DNA from: Nocardioides litoris | GTDB lineage: Bacteria > Actinomycetota > Actinomycetes > Propionibacteriales > Nocardioidaceae | Length of the DNA: 64,000 nucleotides | Assembly (NCBI RefSeq): GCF_006346315.1 | Contig: NZ_VDMR01000001.1 | Span: forward strand, 310,001 to 374,000 | Reading direction: 5' to 3' | Shown here: positions 17,694 through 25,668 of the stretch, one piece after another | How the letters are laid out: every line of letters begins with the position of its first letter | Numbering within the stretch: the first letter of the stretch is position 1 | Made by a program: the position numbers and the translations under genes | Notes under the pieces: model-generated | What the model was told of the DNA's origin: nothing | Database searches by the model: none | What the model saw: only the letters and a program-made list of their open reading frames with translations

Positions 17694-17721
17694 CCGCACC
17701 ACCGCTGGCAGCACCCTCGGC

Positions 17722-17763
17722 CGCGCCCCGGCCGGTGTCCACGTCGACACCGGCCGGGGCGCG
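17722..17763. terminator. Strong hairpin, 18-bp stem, after metallopeptidase
   Basis: The arms 17722-17739 and 17746-17763 are perfectly complementary (18 bp, nearly all G/C) with a 6-nt loop CACGTC. There is no T-run, as is common in high-GC actinobacterial terminators. It lies 29 nt after the metallopeptidase stop and before the MFS gene. Confidence 0.75.
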
Positions 17764-17811
17764 TCGTCGTTGCCGGGAACAACCGACCCCGGCCCGGTGT
17801 TGGGCCCGGTC

Positions 17812-19152
17812 GTGACTTCCCGACCCGACGACTCCCGCCGGGTGTCCCTGCTCCTGGGCCTGCTCTTCGGGCTGGCCGGCATGGGCTCCTCCTCGGCGGC
17901 CGTGGCCGTGCCGCTCATCGCCGAGGACTTCGGTACCGGCGCCGGCACGGCGACCTGGACGATCAGCCTCTACGCCCTGATGCTCGCGGTGACGACGGCG
18001 GTGTACGGACGCGTCTCCGACCTGGTCGGCATCCGGCTCCCGCTCCTGGTCGGCACCGGCCTGATGACGGCGGGCGCGGTGCTCGCCGCCCTCGCCCCGA
18101 CGTTCGAGGTGCTGCTGGTGGCCCGGCTGGTGCAGGGCGCGGGCGCGGCCGCCGTCCCCACGCTCGGGGTGGCGGTCCTCAACGGCCGGTACGCCGGCTC
18201 CACCCGCGGCCTCGCGCTCGGCCGGCTGGCCGGGGTCGCGGCCGCCGTGAGCTGCCTCGGCCCCCTGGCCGGCGGTCTGGTCGAGCACGCCTTCGGCTGG
18301 CGCGCGGTCATGGCCCTGCCCGTGCTCGGCCTCGTCGTCCTGCCGGTGCTGTGGCCGGCCCTGACCCGCGCCGGCTCGGGGGCCCGCCTCGACCTGCTGG
18401 GCGCGGTGCTCGTCGCGCTGACCGCGGCCGGGGTCGTGCTCCTCGTGCAGTCGCCGTCCACCGGTGCCGCGGTCGCGGTGGCCGGGCTGCTGCTGGTCGC
18501 GCTCGGCACGCCCGCCACGGTGTCGCGGGTGCGCCGCAGGCCCCACGGGTTCCTGCCGCTCGAGGTGGTCCGCAACGGCGTCGTCGTGCGGAGCGCGGCC
18601 GCGGCGGCCGCGGTGCCGGCGGCGTGGTTCGCGCTGCTGGTCGGCGTCCCCGCGGTGCTCGTCGGCGCCGGCTGGGAGCCCTGGCAGGTCGGCCTGCTGC
18701 TCCTGCCGAGCTCGGCCCTCGCCCTCCTCGTGCCTCGCTACGCCGGCCGCGCGATCGACCGGTTCGGCCCCGCCCGGGCCATCGCGGTCGCCGGGGTGGT
18801 CTCGACCGTCGCCCTGCTCGTCGCGGCCCTCGGCGCCGGCCTGACCTCCGGCCCCCTGCTCGGCCTCGGGGTCCTCATGGTCACCGTCGCCTTCGGGGTC
18901 GGCCAGCCCGCGATGACCGCGTCGGTGGCCGACGCCGTCGAGCCGGACGTCCGCGGGGTCGCCCTCGGGGTCGCCACCCTGGTCTTCCTCGTCGGCGGCA
19001 GCGTCGGCTCGGCCGTCATCGGCGGCCTGGGCGACGTGCTCGGCATCGACTGGGCCCTCGTGCTGCTGGCCCTGCTGCCCCTCCTGGGCCTGGCCGTGCT
19101 CGCCCGTGAGCTCACCGGCGACCGGAAGCCGGCGTACGCCCCGGTCGACTGA
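17812..19152 (+). CDS. MFS transporter (DHA2-like)
   Basis: The 446-residue protein has about 14 hydrophobic segments. After the second is the MFS loop motif GRVSDLVGIRLPLLVG, followed by ARLVQGAGAAAVPTLGVAVL (family motif C region) and FGWRAVMALPVLG. The 14-helix layout suggests a drug:proton antiporter of the DHA2 type; the substrate is unknown. The start is uncertain: GTG 17812 leaves a short cytoplasmic N-terminus, while a TTG at 17770 is in frame and would begin just after the hairpin. No clear -10 or ribosome-binding site supports either. It is separated from the LLM gene by 57 nt. Confidence 0.85.
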   Translation: MTSRPDDSRRVSLLLGLLFGLAGMGSSSAAVAVPLIAEDFGTGAGTATWTISLYALMLAVTTAVYGRVSDLVGIRLPLLVGTGLMTAGAVLAALAPTFEVLLVARLVQGAGAAAVPTLGVAVLNGRYAGSTRGLALGRLAGVAAAVSCLGPLAGGLVEHAFGWRAVMALPVLGLVVLPVLWPALTRAGSGARLDLLGAVLVALTAAGVVLLVQSPSTGAAVAVAGLLLVALGTPATVSRVRRRPHGFLPLEVVRNGVVVRSAAAAAAVPAAWFALLVGVPAVLVGAGWEPWQVGLLLLPSSALALLVPRYAGRAIDRFGPARAIAVAGVVSTVALLVAALGAGLTSGPLLGLGVLMVTVAFGVGQPAMTASVADAVEPDVRGVALGVATLVFLVGGSVGSAVIGGLGDVLGIDWALVLLALLPLLGLAVLARELTGDRKPAYAPVD

Positions 19153-19196
19153 CCGTGGACCCGTCGTGTCCCACGACGGGTCAGCGTCGCCGCTGC

Positions 19197-19202
19197 GACA
19201 GT
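19197..19202 (+). promoter_or_regulatory. -10-like GACAGT, candidate leaderless promoter
   Basis: GACAGT lies 7 nt before the ATG at 19210 and favours this start over the in-frame GTG at 19201. Confidence 0.4.
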
Positions 19203-19209
19203 GGGCGGC

Positions 19210-20148
19210 ATGCAGCTCGGTCTGACCCTGCCCGTGATGGAGCCCGACCTCTGGGAGCGGGGTGCCTCGACCCTCGAGGCGTGGGCCCGCGCCGTCGACG
19301 AGGGACCGTGGGCCTCGCTGTGCTTCGGCGAGCGGATGGCGTTCGACAACCCCGAGACCCTGACCCTGCTCGGGGCGGTCGCAGCCTGGACCAGCCGGGT
19401 CCGGCTGGTGACCACGGTCGTGGTGCCCCAGCTGCACGACCCGGTGCTGCTGGCCAAGGCCCTGGCCACCGGCGACCAGCTCAGCGCCGGTCGGCTCGTG
19501 GTGGGTCTCGGCGTGGGTGGGCGCGGGGAGGACTACCGCGCCGTGGGGGCCGACCTGGCCGACCGCACCGTCGCCGGGCTCGACGACCGGGTGGCCACGA
19601 TGCGCAGCGTGTGGCGCGGCGAGCACGACGCCGGCGCCGTACGACGCGTCGGGCCGCCGCCCGCGCAGGCCGGCGGTCCGCCGCTGCTGGTCGGGGCCCT
19701 CGGTCCGCGCACCATCCGGCACGCCGCGGCCTGGGCCGACGGGCTGGCGGGCGTCACCCTCGACCTGGACGTGGCGGCGGTGGGCCGCACCTTTGACCTG
19801 TGCCGCGAGGCGTGGGCGGCGCAGGAGCGTCCGGCGCCGCGGCTCACGACGTCGTTCTGGTGCGCGCTGGAGGAGGACGGGCATCCCGGAGGGGCGCGGG
19901 CCCAATTGCACCGCCACCTGCGGCACTACATGAACTGGCTGCCCGTCGACCTGGTCGACGCGATGGCCCCGACGACGGGCTTCGCCGGCACCGCGGCCGA
20001 GCTGGAGGCCGTGCTCGGCGCCCTCGCCGACGTCGGCGCCGACGAGGTGCACCTCATCCCGGTGGCTTCCGGCGTCGAGCAGGTGCACCGGCTGGCGCAG
20101 GTCGCCGGACGGGTCGCCGACCGGGTGTCCTCCGGGGGTGTCGTGTAG
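19210..20148 (+). CDS. LLM-class (luciferase-like, F420/FMN) oxidoreductase
   Basis: The 312-residue TIM-barrel protein begins MQLGLTLPVMEPDLW and carries luciferase-like monooxygenase segments: WASLCFGERMAFDNPETL, TTVVVPQLHDPVLLAKALAT, LSAGRLVVGLGVGGRGEDY and a C-terminal FAGTAAELEAVLGAL. In actinobacteria most proteins of this type use coenzyme F420, though FMN cannot be excluded. The substrate is unknown. The ATG at 19210 is preferred because of the GACAGT hexamer 7 nt upstream. Its TAG stop codon is also the first half of the TAGAAC hexamer of the next gene. Confidence 0.85.
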   Translation: MQLGLTLPVMEPDLWERGASTLEAWARAVDEGPWASLCFGERMAFDNPETLTLLGAVAAWTSRVRLVTTVVVPQLHDPVLLAKALATGDQLSAGRLVVGLGVGGRGEDYRAVGADLADRTVAGLDDRVATMRSVWRGEHDAGAVRRVGPPPAQAGGPPLLVGALGPRTIRHAAAWADGLAGVTLDLDVAAVGRTFDLCREAWAAQERPAPRLTTSFWCALEEDGHPGGARAQLHRHLRHYMNWLPVDLVDAMAPTTGFAGTAAELEAVLGALADVGADEVHLIPVASGVEQVHRLAQVAGRVADRVSSGGVV

Positions 20149-20151
20149 AAC
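20146..20151 (+). promoter_or_regulatory. -10 hexamer TAGAAC overlapping a stop codon
   Basis: TAGAAC begins with the stop codon of the LLM gene and ends 6 nt before the GTG of the GH6 gene, so the GH6 gene can be expressed from a leaderless transcript even though the two genes are only 9 nt apart. Confidence 0.45.
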
Positions 20152-20157
20152 GGGGCG

Positions 20158-21453
20158 GTGCGTTCCCCGACCGCCGCCGTCCCGGGCCTGCTGGTCCTCG
20201 CCGCGCTGGCCCTCGCCGGCTGCGGCGGGTCCGGGTCCTCCACCGCCGACCCGCCCGCCCAGGCGTCGGTCGCGACCTCGCCGGCCCCGACGAGCGACCC
20301 GACGAAGGACGCCGAGGCGGGCCTGGCGCGGCTGCAGGAACGGGTGGAGGCGATCGCCCGTCAGCAGCGCCGGGAAGCCCGGCAGCAACGGCGGGAGGCC
20401 CGGCGCGAGCGCCAGGAACGGCAGGAGCGGCGGGAGGCCAAGCGCGAGCGGCGCGAGGCGAGGAACGCCGACAACCCGCTCGCCGGTCGGCCGTGGGGCG
20501 TCTACCAGGGGCCGCGGGAGATGTGGTGGGAGCCCTGGCAGCGCTCCTCCGGGGAGACCCGGGCCCTCCTCGACGAGATCGCCCTGCAGCCCAAGGCGTC
20601 CTGGTTCGGGTCGTGGATCGGCGACGCCGACATCGAGGAGGCCACCCGCGAATACGTCCGCGTCTCGCAGGCCGGCGACCCGCAGGCCCTGGTGCAGGTC
20701 GCGATGTTCCGGATGGAGCCGTGGGAGCACGAGGCCTGCGACCGGCTGCCGTCGGCGGCCGAGCAGGCGTCGTACCGGCGGTGGACCGACGCGTTCGCCC
20801 GCGGCCTGGGCGACGCGCACGCCGCGGTCGTCCTGCAGCCCGACGGCCCGTTCGCCTCCTGCGTGCCCGGCGGCATCGGGATGCCGTCGGAGCTGATCGC
20901 CTACAGCGCGAAGGTCCTCTCCGACCTGCCCCACACCAGCGTCTACATCGACGGCGGCGCCGGTGACTGGCCGGCCGAGGGCCAGGGCGGCGTCGACGCA
21001 GCGGTCGACTTCCTCGTCCCCGCCGGCATCGAGCACGCCCGCGGCATCGCCCTCAACAGCACGCACTACTCCGCGACCGAGCTCGAGGTGCGCCGCGGCG
21101 CGGCCCTGTCCGAGGAGCTCGCCGCCCGCGGCTACCCGGGCAAGAAGGTCGTCATCAACACCAGCAGCAACGGCAACCCGTTCGAGTTCGGCCGCTACAC
21201 CGGACCCGACCCCGACAACGCGTTCCCGTGCACCAGCCGCGACGACGACCGCACCTGCGTCTCCCTCGGCATCCCCCCGACCACGAAGGTCGCCGACCCC
21301 CGGTGGGGCCTGCCCGACGCCGTCGCGACGCTGGCCCGCCGCTACGTCGACGGCTACCTCTGGTTCGGCCGGCCGTGGCTGTACCGGCAGAACTCGCCGT
21401 TCGAGATGGACCGCGCGCTGCAGGTCGTCCGCAGCTCGCCGTACGTCGGGTGA
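20158..21453 (+). CDS. Glycoside hydrolase family 6 lipoprotein (endoglucanase/cellobiohydrolase type)
   Basis: The 431-residue product has a lipoprotein signal with lipobox LAGC (Cys about residue 22), then a highly charged Arg/Glu/Gln segment (about residues 60-100, RREARRERQERQERREAKR) likely to form a long helix, then a GH6 domain. Family features are WFGSWIG, AVVLQPDGPFAS (Asp of the catalytic acid region), VYIDGGAGDW and a C-terminal VDGYLWFGRPWLYRQN. It would cleave beta-1,4-glucan outside the cell while anchored to the membrane. The charged spacer is unusual and may lift the enzyme through the wall. The rhomboid gene overlaps its stop. Confidence 0.85.
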   Translation: MRSPTAAVPGLLVLAALALAGCGGSGSSTADPPAQASVATSPAPTSDPTKDAEAGLARLQERVEAIARQQRREARQQRREARRERQERQERREAKRERREARNADNPLAGRPWGVYQGPREMWWEPWQRSSGETRALLDEIALQPKASWFGSWIGDADIEEATREYVRVSQAGDPQALVQVAMFRMEPWEHEACDRLPSAAEQASYRRWTDAFARGLGDAHAAVVLQPDGPFASCVPGGIGMPSELIAYSAKVLSDLPHTSVYIDGGAGDWPAEGQGGVDAAVDFLVPAGIEHARGIALNSTHYSATELEVRRGAALSEELAARGYPGKKVVINTSSNGNPFEFGRYTGPDPDNAFPCTSRDDDRTCVSLGIPPTTKVADPRWGLPDAVATLARRYVDGYLWFGRPWLYRQNSPFEMDRALQVVRSSPYVG

Positions 21454-22112
21454 GCGGCCGCGTCGACGGGCCCCCGCCCGGCAAGCGGCCCCGCCCGACC
21501 TGGCTCTCGGCGGCCATGGGGTCGGTCGGGTTCGTGGTGCTGCTCTACGTCATGGAGGGCGTCGACACCGTCGCCGACAACCGCCTCGACCTGTACGGCG
21601 TCCGCCCCCGCTCCGACGAGGGGCTCGTCGGCGTGCTGCTGGCGCCGCTGCTGCACGCGGGCTGGGTGCACCTGGAGGCCAACACCGTCCCGGCCCTCGT
21701 GCTGCTCTTCCTCGTCCTGGTCACCGGCATCGCCCGCGGCGTCGCGGCCACGGCCATCATCTGGGTCGTCGGCGGCCTCGGCGTGTGGCTGGTCGCGCCG
21801 GCGAACGAGATCCACCTCGGCGCCTCGACCCTGATCTTCGGGTGGGTCGTCCACACGCTGCTGCGCGGCTTCTGGGACCGTTCCGGCCGCGAGCTGCTCA
21901 TCGGCGTCCTCGTCCTCCTCGCCTACGGCGGCATCCTGGTCGGCGTCGTGCCCAGCGATTCCGGCGTCTCCTGGCAGGGGCACCTGTTCGGTGCCCTCGG
22001 CGGCGGCCTCGCGGCGTACCTGCTCGGCCGGCGCCGCGACGACGGGCCTGGTGGCCGTGGGGCTGTCGGGGCGGGTGGGACTCGCGGGGCCGGTGGCAGA
22101 TTCTCCGGTTAA
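21450..22112 (+). CDS. Rhomboid-family intramembrane protease
   Basis: The 220-residue protein has about six membrane segments and the rhomboid motifs: HAGWVHLEANT (His-x4-His-x3-Asn in helix 2), the catalytic serine in HLGASTLIFGW and the catalytic His in WQGHLFGALGG. It cleaves membrane proteins within the bilayer; its target is unknown. The GTG start overlaps the stop of the GH6 lipoprotein gene, so the two are translationally coupled. The last codons (GRFSG) and the TAA stop are supplied by the inverted-repeat element starting at 22094, suggesting that the element's insertion changed the C-terminus. Confidence 0.85.
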   Translation: MSGRVDGPPPGKRPRPTWLSAAMGSVGFVVLLYVMEGVDTVADNRLDLYGVRPRSDEGLVGVLLAPLLHAGWVHLEANTVPALVLLFLVLVTGIARGVAATAIIWVVGGLGVWLVAPANEIHLGASTLIFGWVVHTLLRGFWDRSGRELLIGVLVLLAYGGILVGVVPSDSGVSWQGHLFGALGGGLAAYLLGRRRDDGPGGRGAVGAGGTRGAGGRFSG

Positions 22113-22189
22113 GCGGAGGATCTCCCACTCCTGGTGGGAAGTTCCCGACCAGAAGTGGCAGTTTCTCCGCTTAACCGGAGGTTTTGCCA
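22094..22189. repeat. Inverted-repeat element with three adjacent palindromes
   Basis: The left arm contains CTCCGGTTAAGCGGAG (22103-22118) and the right arm its exact reverse complement CTCCGCTTAACCGGAG (22165-22180). Flanks also match: TGGCA at 22094 pairs with TGCCA ending at 22189, and the matching region spans about 41 nt with scattered changes. Each core is itself a near-palindrome, and the centre (about 22131-22152, CTGGTGGGAAGTTCCC) is a third. The sequence is richer in A/T than its surroundings. It separates the convergent rhomboid and acyl-CoA ligase genes and could act as a bidirectional terminator or be a non-autonomous mobile repeat. Confidence 0.8.
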
Positions 22190-22202
22190 GGTCGCGCGAC
22201 CC

Positions 22203-23792
22203 TCAACCGTCGTCCCGGGCCAGGTCGGCGTGCTCGTCGCGCAGCTGCCGCTTGAGGATCTTGCCGGAGGGGTTCTTGGGCAGCGCGTCGGCGACGACGA
22301 CGTACTTGGGTGTCTTGTAGCCGGCGAGGCGCCCGCGGGTGTGGACGATGACGTCGTCGGGGGCGAGGGTCTCGCCGTCCTTGGGCACGACGACGGCGAC
22401 CACGGCCTCGACCCAGCGCGGGTGGGAGACGCCGAAGACGGCGACCTCGGCGACGCCGGGGACCTCGTAGACGGCCTCCTCGACCTCGCGGGAGGCGACG
22501 TTCTCGCCGCCGGTCTTGATCATGTCCTTCTTGCGGTCGACGACGTAGAGGCGGCCGCCGTCGTCGAGGTAGCCGAGGTCGCCGGAGTGGAACCAGCCGT
22601 GGCGGAACGCCTCGGCGGTCTTCTCCTCGTCCTTGTAGTAGCCCAGGGTGGCGTGCGGGGAGCGGTGCACGATCTCGCCGACCTCGCCGGGCGGCAGCGG
22701 GTCGACCGAGGAGCCCTCGGGGTCGACGATGCGGGTCTCGACGTTGAGCGACGCGCGGCCGGCCGAGCCGGCGTACGCCAGCTGCTCGTCGGGGCCTAGC
22801 GCGGTGGCGAGCGGCGACATCTCGGTCTGGCCGTAGAAGTTCCACAGCCGCACCTCGGGCAGGCGCTGCTGGATCTCCTTGAGCACCTCGACGGGCATGG
22901 GGGAGGCGCCGTAGTAGCCCTTCTCGAGCGAGGACAGGTCGGCGTCGTCGAAGCCGGGGTGGCGCAGCAGGCCGATCCACACCGTCGGCGGCGCGAAGAA
23001 CTTGGTCACCCGGTGCTCCTCGATCGCCGCCAGCACCGCGGCCGGGTCGGGGCCGGGGAGGATGACCGAGGTGGTGCCGAGCCACACGTCGGGCCCGAGG
23101 AACACGTCGAGCTGCGCGCAGTGGTAGAGCGGCAGCGTGTGCAGCTCGACGTCGTCGGGGCGGTAGTCGCCGTCGAGCGCGCACGAGGCGTACTGCCACA
23201 TCAGGGCCCGGCTGCTCAGCAGCGCGCCCTTGGGCCGCGACTCGGTGCCGGAGGTGTACATCAGCCGCACCGGGTCGTCGTCGCCCACGGCCACCTGCGG
23301 CGGCGTGCCGTCGTGGTCGAAGAAGGCCTGCGCGTCGACCCAGCCCTCGGGCACGTCGCCGCTGGCCAGTCGTACGACGGCCCGCACCGGCACCTCGAGC
23401 CCGTCGAGGGCCTTCGTGGCCACGGGGAGCAGGGCGTCCTCCACCACGAACGCCCGCGCCTCGCTGTGGTCGAGGATGTAGCCGACCTCGTCGGCGCCGA
23501 GCATGAAGTTGACCGGTACCAGCACGACCCCGACGCGGGCGGTGGCGAAGACCAGCACGGCGTACTGCCAGGAGTTGTGGCACAGCAGCGCCAGCTTGTC
23601 GCCCTGACGCAGCCCGGCGTCGGTGATCGCGGCCGCGGCCCGGTCGACGACCGCGTCGAGCTCGGCGAAGGTGTAGGACGTCGCGCCGTCGACGATGGCC
23701 GGCTTGTCGGGGAAGCGCTGCGCCGTGCGGCGCGGCAGGTCGCCGAGGGCGTGCTGGCGGGCGTGGGAGATCTCGGGTGTGACCTGGGTCAT
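22203..23792 (-). CDS. Fatty acyl-CoA ligase (AMP-binding family)
   Basis: The 529-residue enzyme carries the adenylate-forming core motifs in order: YTSGTESRPKGAL (A3, slightly altered from the usual TSGTTG), LPLYHCAQ, YYGASPMP, FYGQTEMSP (A5), GWFHSGDLGYLDD (A7), VDRKKDMIKTGGENV (A8) and PKNPSGKILKRQLR (A10 with the catalytic Lys). It converts a carboxylic acid, ATP and CoA to acyl-CoA through an acyl-AMP. Length is usual. The ATG at 23792 is supported by TAGTTT 7 nt upstream. It is monocistronic or leads nothing; downstream is the inverted-repeat element. The acyl chain specificity is unknown. Confidence 0.9.
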   Translation of the reverse strand: MTQVTPEISHARQHALGDLPRRTAQRFPDKPAIVDGATSYTFAELDAVVDRAAAAITDAGLRQGDKLALLCHNSWQYAVLVFATARVGVVLVPVNFMLGADEVGYILDHSEARAFVVEDALLPVATKALDGLEVPVRAVVRLASGDVPEGWVDAQAFFDHDGTPPQVAVGDDDPVRLMYTSGTESRPKGALLSSRALMWQYASCALDGDYRPDDVELHTLPLYHCAQLDVFLGPDVWLGTTSVILPGPDPAAVLAAIEEHRVTKFFAPPTVWIGLLRHPGFDDADLSSLEKGYYGASPMPVEVLKEIQQRLPEVRLWNFYGQTEMSPLATALGPDEQLAYAGSAGRASLNVETRIVDPEGSSVDPLPPGEVGEIVHRSPHATLGYYKDEEKTAEAFRHGWFHSGDLGYLDDGGRLYVVDRKKDMIKTGGENVASREVEEAVYEVPGVAEVAVFGVSHPRWVEAVVAVVVPKDGETLAPDDVIVHTRGRLAGYKTPKYVVVADALPKNPSGKILKRQLRDEHADLARDDG

Positions 23793-23799
23793 GCGCCCC

Positions 23800-23805
23800 A
23801 AACTA
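23800..23805 (-). promoter_or_regulatory. -10 hexamer TAGTTT, leaderless promoter
   Basis: TAGTTT on the minus strand stands 7 nt before the ATG of the acyl-CoA ligase gene. Confidence 0.6.
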
Positions 23806-23815
23806 CGAGCACGGC

Positions 23816-24175
23816 CTACGAGGTGGTCGGGGCCCCCGCCAGCGCCGGCGCGCGCCGGGTCGCCCGGCCGCTGCGCAGCACCAGGGCGAGGAGCAGCAGC
23901 GCGGCGCCGACGACCTCCAGGACGGAGTAGACGGTGGGCAGCGAGCTGAGGACGTAGCCCTCGAGGATCGTGGAGGAGCCGCCGAGCTCGAGCTGGGCCC
24001 GGGAGGCGGTGAGCGTGGTCGCGGGGACGAGCATCAGCACCGCGCCCAGGGCGGCGGGCCGGGCCCAGGCTCGCTCGCGCAGGTGCTGCAGCGCCCACAC
24101 GGCCAGTGCGAACCACACCAGCGTCTCGAGGCCCTGCGCGGCCAGCTGCACCCAGGCCTGCGTCTGCGGCTCCAT
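23816..24175 (-). CDS. Small membrane protein, unknown
   Basis: The 119-residue protein has three to four hydrophobic segments (about residues 17-33, 40-57, 68-85 and 84-102) with a short external-looking loop LELGGSSTILEG and a basic C-terminus. I recognise no family or catalytic motif. It starts at the ATG at 24175, 6 nt after a TAGGCT hexamer, and stands alone between the acyl-CoA ligase and an MFS gene transcribed in the same direction. Confidence that it is a gene is good because of the promoter and the clean membrane pattern; function cannot be stated. Confidence 0.7.
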   Translation of the reverse strand: MEPQTQAWVQLAAQGLETLVWFALAVWALQHLRERAWARPAALGAVLMLVPATTLTASRAQLELGGSSTILEGYVLSSLPTVYSVLEVVGAALLLLALVLRSGRATRRAPALAGAPTTS

Positions 24176-24181
24176 GGAGGG

Positions 24182-24187
24182 AGCCTA
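24182..24187 (-). promoter_or_regulatory. -10 hexamer TAGGCT, leaderless promoter
   Basis: TAGGCT lies exactly 6 nt before the ATG at 24175 on the minus strand. Confidence 0.6.
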
Positions 24188-24199
24188 CGGACCGCGGGC

Positions 24200-25582
24200 T
24201 CACCCCGCCGGGGTTCGCGGGTCCCGCAGGCTGGACCCGACCGCGGCGGCCAGGCACAGCCCGGCCAGGGTGAGCAGCGCGGCGGTCAGGGCGGCGCCGT
24301 CGCCGCCGTACACCCCGACGAGGACGATGCTGAGGGCGGAGCCGGCCGCGAAGCCGAGGTAGCGCAGCAGCTGGTTGAAGGCCATCGCGCTGCCGGTCTC
24401 GGTGGGCGGCACGTGCGGCACGAGCAGCCCGGCCAGGGAGGAGAACGAGAAGCCGCTGCCCAGCCCACCCACGGCCATGGCCAGCAGCAGCTGCCACAGG
24501 TGCTCGTGGTGCCAGGCGAGCAGGGCCAGGGACGCCGCGAACGACGTGCAGCCGACCGGCAGCAGCACCCGCCCGCCCCAGCGTCGCTCGACGCGGCGGG
24601 CGGCCTGGCTGCCGAGCACGCTGGCCACGGAGTAGGGCAGGAGCACCAGCCCGGCGGCGGCGACGCCCAGCCCCAGGCCGAAGCCGGCCGACCCGTCGGC
24701 CCGGACCACGACGACGGCCAGGCTGAGCAGGCCGTACATGCCGACGCCGAGCACCAGCGCGACGACGTGCGGCCCGACCACGCCGGGCCGGGCGGCCAGG
24801 CGCAGGTCGACCAGCGGCTCGGGACGGCGCAGCGTCCAGGTGACCCACGCGGCCGTGGCGACGACCCCGACGGCGGCCAGCGCGAGGACCGGCGCCGAGG
24901 TCCAGCCCCACGCCCGGCCCTGGCTGACCGCCAGGAGGAGGGACAGGGTGCCGGTGGCCAGCAGGGCCGCGCCCCCGACGTCGACCGGTTGCCCGGGCAC
25001 GTCGAGGTCGGCCGGCACGTGGCGCAGGGCGCGGAGCAGGGTGAGCGTGACGAGCGCGGTGCCGAAGACGTAGGCGCCGTGCAGGCCGGCGTGCTCGGCC
25101 ACCAGCGAGGTGACCGGGTAGCCGAGGCCGGCGCCGGCCACCGTCGTCACCGAGAGCAGCCCGAGCGCGCGGGCCTGGTCGACGCCCCCGTAGGCGTCGC
25201 GGGCCACGGCCAGCGCCAGCGGCACCAGCGCCAGGCCGGTGCCCTGCAGCGCCCGGCCCACCACCAGCGCGCCGAACCCGAGCGGCAGCGCGGCCAGCCC
25301 TGTGCCCAGCAGCACCACCGCCACGCCGGCCAGGATCGTCGGTCGGCGCCGCCGCCCGCTGCCCAGCCGGCCGAGCAGGGGCGTGGTGACCGCCCCGGCC
25401 AGCAGGGTGGAGGTCAGTGCCCACTGCGCAGCGCCCAGGCTGACGTCGTACGACGCGGCGATGCTCGGCACCAGCGGGGCGCCCAGGCTGCTGACGACCG
25501 CTCCCACGGTGGTGAGCAGCGCGAGCGTGGTCAGCCGGGCCCGGTCGCGGCGCCAGGAGGCGGTGCGAGCGGGAGCGGCCAC
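24200..25582 (-). CDS. MFS transporter
   Basis: The 460-residue protein has 12-14 hydrophobic segments, an MFS loop (LLGRLGSGRRRRPTILAG) between the second and third, and GRALQGTGLALVPLALAVARD in the position of motif B/C. Such proteins use the proton gradient to export or import small molecules; drug efflux is the commonest role but the substrate is not readable. It starts at GTG 25582 with a GGGGAGG ribosome-binding site about 9 nt upstream, so unlike its neighbours it has a leader. Confidence 0.85.
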   Translation of the reverse strand: MAAPARTASWRRDRARLTTLALLTTVGAVVSSLGAPLVPSIAASYDVSLGAAQWALTSTLLAGAVTTPLLGRLGSGRRRRPTILAGVAVVLLGTGLAALPLGFGALVVGRALQGTGLALVPLALAVARDAYGGVDQARALGLLSVTTVAGAGLGYPVTSLVAEHAGLHGAYVFGTALVTLTLLRALRHVPADLDVPGQPVDVGGAALLATGTLSLLLAVSQGRAWGWTSAPVLALAAVGVVATAAWVTWTLRRPEPLVDLRLAARPGVVGPHVVALVLGVGMYGLLSLAVVVVRADGSAGFGLGLGVAAAGLVLLPYSVASVLGSQAARRVERRWGGRVLLPVGCTSFAASLALLAWHHEHLWQLLLAMAVGGLGSGFSFSSLAGLLVPHVPPTETGSAMAFNQLLRYLGFAAGSALSIVLVGVYGGDGAALTAALLTLAGLCLAAAVGSSLRDPRTPAG

Positions 25583-25668
25583 CGGGCCATCCTCCCCGCG
25601 GCGCCCCCGGGTGCGGCCGGCAGGCCCGGTGCCGAGGCGCGAGCGGAACGAGCGGCCCGGGACCGGTC

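Noticed and set aside
17665..21066. 1133-residue open frame on the minus strand
   Set aside because: It lies antisense to the MFS, LLM and GH6 genes and has the Arg/Gly/Asp/His composition of a high-GC shadow frame, without any domain.
22094..22189. Attachment site of an integrated element
   Set aside because: No integrase, tRNA or second copy in the window; the symmetry suits a repeat or terminator better.
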